Positions 62,101 through 64,000 of a DNA stretch of 64,000 nt are shown piece by piece. The notes beneath the pieces are model-generated. The model made no database searches. It saw only the letters and a list, made by a program, of their open reading frames with translations, and had not been told where the DNA came from. Location: positions 96,997,689-97,061,688 of the forward strand of contig OY804578.1 in the NCBI GenBank assembly GCA_963680875.1, read 5' to 3'. This stretch comes from Bathymodiolus brooksi. Taxonomy: Eukaryota > Mollusca > Bivalvia > Mytilida > Modiolidae. The number at the start of each line of letters is the position of its first letter. Position 1 is the first letter of the stretch. The translations under genes and the position numbers were made by a program.

Positions 62101-62193
62101 TTTTTTCTACAGGATCAATATGAATACTGCTACCAGTGTACCAAAGAGCATTTAGAAGAAAAGTCCATTGATGAAATGCATAACAAACGTTAA
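29009..62193 (+). CDS. Receptor-type tyrosine-protein phosphatase, 5'-partial, 19 joined exons
   Basis: Single-pass membrane enzyme that removes phosphate from tyrosines of cytoplasmic proteins. Exons: 29009-29146, 30028-30121 (or alternative 30155-30248), 31483-31556, 43779-44008, 44639-44726, 46444-46511, 49362-49398, 50434-50531, 51466-51597, 52803-52948, 54138-54273, 54905-55054, 55608-55707, 57077-57150, 57403-57528, 59331-59441, 60393-60544, 61541-61676, 62113-62193. All have AG/GT borders and matching phases; the sum is 2171 nt, a split codon plus 722 codons and TAA. Order: EGF-like module, transmembrane helix, linker, D1 with WPDHG and [11 protein letters not shown]2 with both motifs degraded. 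This matches the two-domain receptor PTP plan. The signal peptide and any further ectodomain are outside the visible exons. No close vertebrate orthologue can be assigned, because bivalves have many such genes. Confidence 0.93.
29147..30027 (+). other. RPTP intron with SINE insertion
   Basis: Intron between the EGF exon and the first transmembrane exon. Apart from the SINE at 29601-29857 it is AT-rich sequence in which nothing else was recognised. Confidence 0.8.
29601..29857 (-). mobile_element. tRNA-derived SINE with 12-bp target duplication
   Basis: Read on the minus strand, the element starts ggggacccaggtggctcaat. It has an A-box-like tggctcaatgag and a B-box ggttcgcaccc, the internal pol III promoter of a tRNA head. 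The body contains ggttctctcagggtactccg and cctccaccact, and ends with a gttgaaagtggcgtt block typical of widespread molluscan SINEs. The tail is an imperfect aaatcaaa repeat. Identical 12-bp copies of ataaacaataga flank it at 29589-29600 and 29858-29869, proving retroposition. A 97-codon open frame across it is incidental. Confidence 0.93.
30028..30121 (+). CDS. RPTP transmembrane exon, copy 1
   Basis: Encodes [15 protein letters not shown] followed by a hydrophobic helix ([15 protein letters not shown]) and Arg, a single transmembrane span with a glycine-rich start. Acceptor ctcccag gives phase 1, matching the EGF exon; donor gtaaga follows in phase 2. An alternative acceptor at 30015 (ataaaag) would add four codons in the same phase. 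It is paralogous to the exon at 30155-30248 and has the same length. Confidence 0.85.
30155..30248 (+). CDS. RPTP transmembrane exon, copy 2 (probable alternative exon)
   Basis: This is a tandem duplicate of the 30028 exon: [16 protein letters not shown] then [16 protein letters not shown]. The acceptor ctacccccaccag is better than that of copy 1, the donor is gttaaa, and the phases are again 1 and 2. A second in-phase acceptor exists at 30136. The helix has a polar Gln-Tyr pair where copy 1 has Ala-Ile, produced by offsetting single-base changes. The gap between the two copies is only 33 nt, which is too short for normal splicing, so a transcript should carry one copy or the other. Confidence 0.7.
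30249..31482 (+). other. RPTP intron, nothing recognised
   Basis: AT-rich intron. An open frame at 30648-30908 (86 codons) has no recognised domain. No repeats with target duplications were seen. Confidence 0.6.
31483..31556 (+). CDS. RPTP exon: cytoplasmic juxtamembrane segment
   Basis: Encodes [16 protein letters not shown] then TPEENSYV, a basic stop-transfer-like start directly after the membrane helix. Acceptor tgattccag in phase 2; donor gtaagt in phase 1. The exon is followed by the 12.2-kb transposon-filled intron. Confidence 0.85.
31899..31958. repeat. Isolated 42-bp minisatellite monomers, left side of DIRS cluster
   Basis: Sequence such as gtattactcacgacgcagaa followed by cacacctttgaaa matches the monomer of the array at 42828-43654. 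It is therefore a remnant of the same minisatellite on the other side of the transposon nest. Confidence 0.75.
31959..32157 (+). repeat. Direct repeat A, copy 1
   Basis: Starts attatcaaatgggagtaaaa and ends in tatagca. It is nearly identical to 32495-32707. Copy 2 continues into the 3' end of the minus-strand DIRS element, so A is probably DIRS terminal sequence and copy 1 a detached terminal copy. Confidence 0.75.
32259..32493 (+). repeat. Repeat R, copy 1 of 3 (235 bp)
   Basis: Begins gttatcaaaagttaaagtca and ends acaaaattaaccc. It is closely similar to 41596-41830 and 42605-42827, all in the same orientation. Read in reverse, it ends with an AATAAAG-containing tail (acaataaagttttgac), which suggests a retroelement 3' end lying on the minus strand. 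The family is not identified. Confidence 0.85.
32495..32707 (+). repeat. Direct repeat A, copy 2
   Basis: Matches 31959-32157 with small indels and continues directly into the 3' region of the minus-strand DIRS element. A-R-A order here could be part of DIRS split repeats or the result of a later insertion. Confidence 0.7.
32985..33490 (-). pseudogene. SGNH/GDSL-hydrolase-like domain of DIRS element
   Basis: Downstream of the recombinase, the frame reads [16 protein letters not shown] (serine block, GDS changed to SAS), then [15 protein letters not shown] (block resembling GxND). After a stop at 33278-33280 come [20 protein letters not shown] and [17 protein letters not shown], which carries the DxxH catalytic block. 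The order Ser, Asn, Asp-His fits SGNH hydrolases, which act on ester bonds and are known in some CR1 and DIRS elements. Stops make this copy inactive. Confidence 0.75.
33502..34377 (-). pseudogene. DIRS tyrosine recombinase, internally deleted
   Basis: The N-terminal DNA-binding part (34377-34153) starts [16 protein letters not shown]. The C-terminal catalytic part (33732-33502) has HCFRRGEGG (His-x-x-Arg) and SDAYKKYL with the nucleophilic Tyr. The middle is damaged: 33921-33969 is a copy of the nearby 34115-34167 stretch. It replaces about 165 bp that in the inverted copy encode [12 protein letters not shown], the first catalytic arginine. This copy cannot recombine. Confidence 0.85.
34590..35303 (-). 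pseudogene. DIRS reverse transcriptase C-terminus and RNase H
   Basis: The frame reads [19 protein letters not shown], thumb region, then EIFSSDA with the first RNase H aspartate. A TGA follows, after which LKGLGAI, INALELF and [11 protein letters not shown] supply the Glu and second Asp. The same TGA is present in the inverted copy at 40026-40028. The upstream part of the RT is displaced by the element at 35310-37842. Confidence 0.85.
35310..37842. mobile_element. 2533-bp TIR DNA element nested in the DIRS RT
   Basis: Both ends carry the perfect 14-bp inverted repeat catacctgttaacc. Flanking caaagg copies at 35304-35309 and 37843-37848 form a 6-bp target duplication; removing the insert restores the DIRS RT frame ([12 protein letters not shown]). 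Borders could shift by a base or two, giving a 4-bp duplication. Subterminal DNA is rich in gggggagat palindromes on both sides. No transposase is recognisable, so it looks non-autonomous. Small open frames at 35668-35916 (minus) and 37044-37259 (plus) match nothing I know. Confidence 0.85.
37871..38866 (-). pseudogene. DIRS reverse transcriptase, N-terminal and palm part
   Basis: Frames at 38866-38474, 38513-38310 and 38209-37871 together cover the RT start ([20 protein letters not shown]) and palm ([20 protein letters not shown]). They end in NYLDDFGGA, the YxDD catalytic box. Frame changes separate the pieces, and a TAA follows GGA where the RT should continue, so the copy is dead. Confidence 0.85.
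38927..39486 (-). pseudogene. DIRS gag-like fragment
   Basis: 39486-39190 reads through [18 protein letters not shown] and [19 protein letters not shown], which I recognise as DIRS gag-type sequence. 39181-38927 contains the Cys/His cluster [16 protein letters not shown] ... CSDNCPHQH, a likely nucleic-acid-binding end. The N-terminus is lost at the junction with the inverted copy. Confidence 0.75.
39570..40290 (+). pseudogene. RT C-terminus and RNase H of the inverted DIRS copy
   Basis: Runs in frame through [17 protein letters not shown] to EIFSSDA, then TGA at 40026-40028, then [23 protein letters not shown] and [11 protein letters not shown]. Over the first 130 residues it differs from the minus copy only at a handful of positions (for example VDSCVRPG versus VATCVHPG). 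Confidence 0.85.
40470..41451 (+). pseudogene. Tyrosine recombinase of the inverted DIRS copy
   Basis: Pieces at 40470-40670 (DNA-binding part), 40750-41172 ([12 protein letters not shown] with the first catalytic Arg) and 41230-41451 ([11 protein letters not shown] and SDAYKKYL with the His-x-x-Arg and Tyr). All catalytic boxes are present, but a frame change near 40665, an in-frame TAA at 41170-41172 and a G-run at 41287-41296 break the frame. Confidence 0.85.
41596..41830 (+). repeat. Repeat R, copy 2
   Basis: Starts gttatcaaaagttaaagtca immediately after the truncated SGNH sequence and ends acaaaattaaccc, directly joined to minisatellite monomers at 41831-41955. Together with those monomers it is nearly identical to 42605-42953, giving about 350-bp direct repeats around a gag fragment. 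Confidence 0.85.
41831..41955. repeat. Three 42-bp minisatellite monomers
   Basis: catgcattactcaccacgca and related monomers, almost identical to 42828-42952. Ends abruptly at actacg where the gag fragment begins. Confidence 0.85.
41956..42604 (+). pseudogene. Displaced DIRS gag/RT-start fragment
   Basis: Encodes the Cys/His cluster [16 protein letters not shown] ... [10 protein letters not shown] (to 42186) and then [19 protein letters not shown] (42247 on). It is homologous and inverted relative to 38500-39150. It lies downstream of the recombinase of the plus copy, the wrong order for a DIRS element, and between two direct copies of R plus minisatellite. Confidence 0.85.
42605..42827 (+). 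repeat. Repeat R, copy 3
   Basis: taaagtcaaaactttattgt to ttaaccc, lacking the first dozen bases of the other copies, and again followed directly by minisatellite. Confidence 0.85.
42828..43654. repeat. Minisatellite, about 42-bp monomer, roughly 20 copies
   Basis: Imperfect repeats of the type tttgaaatatgcattactca followed by ctacgcagaaacactactca. The spacing between successive ttgNaatatg blocks is 42 bp where measured (43521 to 43563). It ends about 125 bp before the 43779 exon. Confidence 0.9.
43779..44008 (+). CDS. RPTP exon: acidic linker and start of PTP D1
   Basis: 77 codons: an acidic, Ser-rich linker ([19 protein letters not shown]) leading to [20 protein letters not shown], the helical lead-in to the phosphatase domain. 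The tyrosine in ETLYGNV is a possible phosphorylation site (inference). Acceptor gaaatgtag in phase 1; donor gtaagt in phase 0. Confidence 0.9.
44009..44638 (+). other. RPTP intron with dispersed repeat
   Basis: Contains, at about 44090-44225, acaaacaatgatctacaaaa through cacgaaccccacttaaaact, a member of the dispersed family also seen near 56620-56740 and 60640-60720. Nothing else was recognised. Confidence 0.7.
44090..44225 (+). repeat. Dispersed bivalve-type repeat, copy a
   Basis: Shares the words acaaacaatgatctac, aaacact and cacgaaccccac with 56620-56740. It is short and probably a SINE-like or MITE-like fragment. No target duplication was found. Confidence 0.6.
44639..44726 (+). CDS. 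RPTP exon: D1 N-terminal part
   Basis: Encodes [18 protein letters not shown] then [11 protein letters not shown] and one base of Tyr, the NRF/Y block preceding the phosphotyrosine loop. Donor ttgtaag lies inside a 58-bp sequence that is repeated at 44999-45056. Reading past the donor gives CKIFNSV and then a stop, so splicing here is required. Confidence 0.93.
44725..45056. repeat. 58-bp direct repeats around a LINE fragment
   Basis: 44725-44782 and 44999-45056 are the same 58-bp sequence (ttgtaag ... tatattacg) with only a few changes. The left copy includes the last two exon bases and the splice donor; the right copy recreates a ttgtaagg donor-like site. The 216 bp between them are LINE-derived. 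Confidence 0.9.
44783..44998 (-). pseudogene. LINE reverse-transcriptase C-terminal fragment
   Basis: On the minus strand it reads [19 protein letters not shown] and, after a one-base shift, [20 protein letters not shown]. This is the Cys/His zf-RVT block found at the end of LINE ORF2 proteins. It is short and frameshifted, with no poly(A) tail visible. Confidence 0.8.
45057..46443 (+). other. RPTP intron remainder
   Basis: AT-rich. On the minus strand at 45927-46109 is a possible transposon ORF fragment, listed separately. Open frames near 45152-45376 have no recognised content. Confidence 0.6.
45927..46109 (-). pseudogene. Possible transposon ORF N-terminal fragment
   Basis: 60 codons starting [20 protein letters not shown], basic and rich in Arg/Lys ([20 protein letters not shown]). 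The style resembles N-termini of mollusc transposon-encoded proteins, but I cannot name the family. It ends in a stop after THAEV. Confidence 0.35.
46444..46511 (+). CDS. RPTP exon: D1 phosphotyrosine-recognition loop
   Basis: Completes Tyr and encodes [18 protein letters not shown] then NNID, the conserved YDHSRV and DYINAN motifs of active PTP domains. Acceptor attgtaatag, donor gtgagt. Confidence 0.95.
47059..48330. repeat. Tandem array, about 150-155-bp unit, eight copies
   Basis: Each unit carries gaaacttggtaggaagcatc and, about 40-50 bp on, cgtcccgatccattaacaaa. The anchor cttggtagg falls at 47109, 47350, 47497, 47652, about 47806, 47959, 48114 and about 48270. The 47109-47350 spacing is longer because of about 90 extra bases. 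The array is preceded by gcgtccgtcgtctgtcgtcc and followed by gtgagcgacacaggctcagc, so it may be the core of a larger dispersed element. Open frames inside it are incidental. Confidence 0.9.
48665..48857. repeat. 101-bp tandem duplication
   Basis: tgtctgacagttgggtatct ... acattatatgctac is repeated from 48766 with a few changes and an 8-bp shorter end. Confidence 0.9.
49362..49398 (+). CDS. RPTP micro-exon: D1 IATQG block
   Basis: Only 37 nt, encoding [12 protein letters not shown] and one base of Gly. This is the conserved IATQGP motif of PTP domains. Acceptor tttctttatcag, donor gtaaaa. Both phases fit the neighbours. Confidence 0.93.
49399..50433 (+). other. RPTP intron, nothing recognised
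   Basis: AT-rich. Minus-strand open frames at 49655-49906 and 49966-50184 have no recognised domain. Confidence 0.6.
50434..50531 (+). CDS. RPTP exon: D1 DFW block
   Basis: Encodes [18 protein letters not shown] then [14 protein letters not shown], the conserved DFW.M.W and IVM.T...E core strands. Acceptor ctccatcag, donor gtaaca. Confidence 0.95.
50610..50835 (+). repeat. Dispersed bivalve-type repeat b
   Basis: Contains ggtaataacaaaattaccga, cttggtacaggcatttctaa and ccaaacctcccgctttca, words I recognise from repeats common in mussel DNA. A partial inverted copy lies at 53700-53815. Confidence 0.65.
51318..51465 (+). repeat. Dispersed repeat next to a splice acceptor
   Basis: ggcgtaaatcgaggtacgga, gacaatgtcatgactata and gacaagacacctcataaaat resemble the dispersed family at 60630-60720 (cgtaaatcgaagtacagaca ... 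gacaatggcc). It ends at the taaatag acceptor of the 51466 exon. Confidence 0.6.
51466..51597 (+). CDS. RPTP exon: D1 KCxxYWP block
   Basis: 44 codons, [19 protein letters not shown] then [20 protein letters not shown]. It carries the conserved KC..YWP motif that follows EERR of the preceding exon. Acceptor aaccattaaatag has almost no pyrimidine tract; donor gtaata. The fit of motif and phase on both sides makes the exon certain despite the weak acceptor. Confidence 0.92.
51598..52802 (+). other. RPTP intron with 168-bp tandem repeat element
   Basis: Most of this intron is the tandem element at 51665-52391. 52400-52802 is AT-rich with nothing recognised. Confidence 0.75.
51665..52391. repeat. 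Tandem repeat element, 168-bp unit, four copies, inverted ends
   Basis: Units anchored on cgtcacatttttctcag at 51751, 51919, 52087 and 52254 (spacings 168, 168, 167). Each has tgatggcagaNNtctgat, ggtcacaag and gtcagattcctacttcctgt. The block opens with atacccccact and closes with agcgggggtat, short inverted ends that suggest a mobile element with internal tandem repeats. The family is common in bivalve DNA as far as I recall. Confidence 0.85.
52803..52948 (+). CDS. RPTP exon: D1 WPD loop
   Basis: Encodes [20 protein letters not shown] through NGPLTVHC and two bases of Ser. It has the WPDHGVP loop with the general-acid Asp and the start of the HCSAG signature. Acceptor gcattttcag, donor gtaact in phase 2. 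Confidence 0.96.
52949..54137 (+). other. RPTP intron with 63-bp duplication and a repeat fragment
   Basis: Contains the 63-bp tandem repeat at 53257-53385 and, on the minus strand at 53700-53815, a partial copy of the repeat at 50610. An 89-codon minus-strand open frame over 53535-53804 overlaps that repeat and has no recognised domain. Confidence 0.65.
53257..53385 (+). repeat. 63-bp (21-codon) tandem duplication
   Basis: cagaatccagaatgtacaat ... gaagacaaacacacc occurs at 53257 and again at 53320, with one internal base change, then decays. The reading frame [16 protein letters not shown] stays open across both copies, but no splice context or start supports a gene. Confidence 0.9.
54138..54273 (+). 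CDS. RPTP exon: D1 catalytic signature
   Basis: Completes [20 protein letters not shown] and continues to [13 protein letters not shown]. It holds the P-loop with the nucleophilic Cys and phosphate-binding Arg split across the intron, and the Gln of the Q loop. Every catalytic residue of a class I PTP is present in D1. Acceptor ccgtatatag, donor gtaagt. Confidence 0.96.
54274..54904 (+). other. RPTP intron, nothing recognised
   Basis: AT-rich sequence without recognisable repeat or coding content. Confidence 0.6.
54905..55054 (+). CDS. RPTP exon: end of D1 and inter-domain linker
   Basis: 50 codons beginning [18 protein letters not shown], the closing helix of D1, followed by a linker ([20 protein letters not shown]). 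Acceptor tttatttgcag, donor gtacaa, phase 0 on both sides. Confidence 0.93.
55055..55607 (+). other. RPTP intron, T/G-rich stretch
   Basis: Holds a low-complexity T/G-rich run at about 55420-55475. Nothing else was recognised. Confidence 0.6.
55608..55707 (+). CDS. RPTP exon: start of D2
   Basis: Encodes [20 protein letters not shown] then [13 protein letters not shown], matching the NRFKNILP entry of a second PTP domain. Donor gtacgt in phase 1. Joined to the next exon, the residue after LP is His instead of the usual Tyr. Confidence 0.9.
55708..57076 (+). other. RPTP intron with dispersed repeat
   Basis: At about 56620-56740 lies acatagcacaatgaccaaaa ... cacgaactccactaaaaacc, the same family as 44090-44225. 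The rest shows nothing recognised. Confidence 0.65.
56620..56740 (+). repeat. Dispersed bivalve-type repeat, copy b
   Basis: The words gacaaacaatgatctacca, aaaactaaagatcaagtaac and gaactccactaaaaaccg define it. A more diverged relative is at 60630-60720. Confidence 0.65.
57077..57150 (+). CDS. RPTP exon: D2 substrate-loop region
   Basis: Encodes (H)[20 protein letters not shown] then VIIP. It aligns with YDHxRV...DYINAxxI of D1, with the loop Tyr replaced. Acceptor attcgtag, donor gtaagt. Confidence 0.92.
57403..57528 (+). CDS. RPTP exon: D2 central part
   Basis: 42 codons, [18 protein letters not shown] then [20 protein letters not shown]. The TTQYPL and DFW.MV blocks match the IATQGPL and DFW.M of a PTP fold. 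Acceptor taactgtcag, donor gtttgt (weaker than the others). Confidence 0.93.
57529..59330 (+). other. RPTP intron with LINE remnant
   Basis: The LINE fragment at 57739-58960 fills most of the intron. Just before it, aatggataatccagagatac ... gtacacaagacacagg resembles the 53257 repeat unit in wording. Confidence 0.75.
57739..58960 (+). pseudogene. LINE reverse-transcriptase C-terminus and 3' tail
   Basis: Reads [18 protein letters not shown], then after a one-base shift [20 protein letters not shown] and [20 protein letters not shown]. It continues to [20 protein letters not shown] with the terminal Cys/His block and stops at 58359-58361. This layout, with the WNGLP motif and zf-RVT-like end, is that of Jockey/CR1-type LINEs. 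A 3' untranslated stretch follows, with aataaa at 58930. The element is 5'-truncated and lies in the gene's own orientation. Confidence 0.85.
59331..59441 (+). CDS. RPTP exon: D2, KCxxYWP-equivalent block
   Basis: 37 codons, [18 protein letters not shown] then [21 protein letters not shown] of the YWP motif is kept but the KC and Tyr are not. Acceptor cattatttcag, donor gtatgt. Confidence 0.9.
59442..60392 (+). other. RPTP intron, nothing recognised
   Basis: Overlapping open frames at 59720-60116 on both strands carry no recognised domain and no splice logic. Confidence 0.6.
60393..60544 (+). CDS. RPTP exon: D2 with degraded WPD loop
   Basis: Encodes [20 protein letters not shown] then [15 protein letters not shown] and PGSVTVVC. 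The WPD loop reads WNTDNVP: Pro becomes Asn and the catalytic Asp position becomes Thr. Donor gtaagt in phase 2 sits right after the P-loop Cys, at the same place as in D1. Confidence 0.93.
60545..61540 (+). other. RPTP intron with dispersed repeat fragment
   Basis: cgtaaatcgaagtacagaca ... caatggccaaaagaaaaaca at about 60630-60720 belongs to the dispersed family seen at 51318 and 56620. Nothing else was recognised. Confidence 0.65.
61541..61676 (+). CDS. RPTP exon: D2 altered P-loop
   Basis: Completes [18 protein letters not shown] and ends [14 protein letters not shown]. Cys and Arg of CX5R are retained, but the preceding His is Val, and the loop residues and the Q-loop Gln are changed. 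Acceptor ttttttaag, donor gtaagt. Confidence 0.93.
61677..62112 (+). other. Last RPTP intron, nothing recognised
   Basis: T-rich at the start, A-rich around 61840-61870. The 82-codon frame at 61709-61957 is low-complexity and unsupported. Confidence 0.6.
62113..62193 (+). CDS. RPTP terminal exon
   Basis: Encodes [18 protein letters not shown] then IDEMHNKR and TAA. It is the closing helix of D2 (compare DQY at the same place in D1) followed by a short charged tail. Acceptor ttttctacag in phase 0. Confidence 0.93.
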   Translation, partial: DQYEYCYQCTKEHLEEKSIDEMHNKR

Positions 62194-64000
62194 CAGTTGA
62201 TCTCAAATGAAATATGACGAACATATTTAAACTATATATTTGGATATTCTTCTATATAAATGTACATGATAATTGTAATAACTTAACAATAACATCATGT
62301 GTGGTACTAGTGAATCAAGAACTACTAACACTTCTGGGGCATATGAGTTCACTCCAGGTTGTTATGTCTATTGTTCAATTTTTAGTATTGTAGATCATTG
62401 TTTGTGTTTTTAAACTTTTTCCTTGGGCAATTGTTTTGTCTGTCCTTCAATTTACGACAAATGATTACCCCACTCCGTGTAGTATTTTGTAGATCATTGT
62501 ATGTCTTTTTTCTCCCTTTTCTTGTGCCTATTACATTTCTTCTAATTATCCCATTTTGGCATCACCACACTCTTTTCGCATGAATGCTTGTAATACGTTG
62601 TATTAGTAAAGATCGTGTATTATGGCTTATGATTGTTTAACTTTCTGTTTACTAGTGATATAAATTATAACACAATCATCAATATATGTACGAACATTTG
62701 TGTTTATACTAGTGGATAAGAATATTGGGCAGCTTTATCTATTAGTATATACCTTTACGTTTTAACTTGAAGAGAGATGTTGAGCACAGTGTGAAGCTGT
62801 GTGTAAGATCAAATATTGTAGTATCTTACTAGTATATTGTTTCTACATATTATATACAATTCTTCCATCCAAACAAATATACGTTCATATACAAAATATA
62901 AAGGATAGATCTTAGACATATGATATATAGAGGACACATGTACTTTTCATTTGTATATTTAGAAACATTATGGACTAATAGTTTTATTTACTAAGGAAAT
63001 GGGATTCCCCAGATAAAACAACCGACCTGCCACACCACATTTACAAACATGTTATCATAGAGTTTTGGTCCGGCATAACTCACCAGGGACGTGAATCGAC
63101 CCAGTAACTTTAATGGTGATACTCACGTATTGCATGCGATATATATCAATCCAACTACTCTATGATCACCACGTCACTTGTGGTTAAATGTGTTGCACTG
63201 GTATTGGGGGAAATGGACGTGGTCAGTACAATGGGCCGCAAACAACCATCCCTAGGAAATTATTATTCATTAGACTCTGATGTTGTTTACAAGCATTACA
63301 TTCCCTAAGTACAAAACACTAATACAATTTAGTTGTAATGGTGAATTGTGTAATAACATTGCTAATGGTCGAGTTTATCGGATGAGGTGGACCTCACTGT
63401 CTGAAAACAAGGTCATGTTTCTACCATTTGTGGTTCCCTCGAGAAAACTATGCACACCATGTCTTCATTAAATATTAGAAAGTATATCACAACGCTTAGT
63501 ATATCTTGTACAATAGTTCTTTGTGATAACAAATGTAATATTCTGCCATCCATATATTTGATATTATGTTAATATATTTGTGATAATTCTTAATATGTAA
63601 TCAAGACTTACTGCATTTAATATACTTCGATATTATACATCAACTAAAGCTATTTGTGTGATACGATACAATCCATGGATGGGATCGTTAATTACTGGAC
63701 CATGGCACAATAAGTTGATATCAGCATTGACTGGACACTCTCTAATGTTATTACAATTATATATATACACAAAGAAAAAAGTTAAGCACCCCCATGTTTT
63801 TTTGAAATGACCAATGATACGACAAGTATCACGAGATTACTGACCAGATAATCTCAAGAACGCAATGGTGACCTGTTAGGGCATTACATTGGCGGTAAAA
63901 AACCACAAAAAAGTCAAGAAAAATGTTAATTTAATGAATATTTAATCACAATATCACAAGGCCAGTTTTTGCGGTAAAACATGTCCATTTTAAGTATTGA
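62194..64000 (+). other. 3' UTR and downstream flank
   Basis: The 3' untranslated region starts here, but no canonical AATAAA was noticed close to the stop, so its end is not set. Small open frames at 62398-62583 and 63280-63471 are unsupported. From about 63768 the words acacaaagaaaaaagttaag and caccccc look like a transposon terminus running off the window edge, but the matching end is not visible. Confidence 0.5.

Noticed and set aside
63768..64000. Tc1/mariner-like element at the right edge
   Set aside because: Only one possible terminus is visible and no transposase or second end is present in the window, so it is not listed as a mobile element.

Overview
The window is animal nuclear DNA: AT-rich, with short exons that obey GT-AG splicing and phase rules, long repeat-filled introns and several retroelement types. 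A receptor tyrosine phosphatase with a MEGF-like EGF module, a tRNA-derived SINE of the kind common in molluscs, a DIRS retroelement carrying an SGNH domain, and dispersed repeats that I recognise from mussels all point to a bivalve mollusc, possibly a mytilid. The species cannot be fixed from sequence alone.

Layout. Positions 1-26465 are a head-to-tail satellite of 1685-bp units: 15 full copies and a truncated 16th. The array continues past the left edge and has no open frame of 60 codons or more. After an AT-rich spacer (26466-29008) with a fold-back pair, the rest of the window is one plus-strand gene, 29009-62193. It encodes the C-terminal 722 residues of a receptor-type tyrosine phosphatase: an EGF-like exon, a transmembrane exon present in two tandem versions, a cytoplasmic linker, an apparently active D1 phosphatase domain and a degraded D2 domain. 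Nineteen exons join with fully consistent phases to a stop at 62191-62193. The 5' end of the gene is not seen. It must lie left of the spacer, so the satellite may sit inside one of its introns.

The 12.2-kb intron 31557-43778 is a transposon nest. It holds a minus-strand DIRS element (gag, RT-RNase H, tyrosine recombinase, SGNH), broken by a 2.53-kb inverted-repeat DNA element. A second partial DIRS copy lies in inverted orientation, followed by a displaced gag fragment. All of this is embedded in a 42-bp minisatellite and a 235-bp repeat present three times. Other introns carry a SINE with a perfect 12-bp target duplication, two LINE fragments, tandem arrays of about 150 bp and 168 bp, and several copies of dispersed bivalve repeats.

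The most interesting items are the two tandem transmembrane exons, which are phase-compatible and separated by a gap too short to splice. Also notable are the loss of active-site residues in D2, the higher-order structure of the satellite, and the filler-repaired deletion in the DIRS recombinase. No promoter, tRNA, rRNA or CRISPR array was seen.
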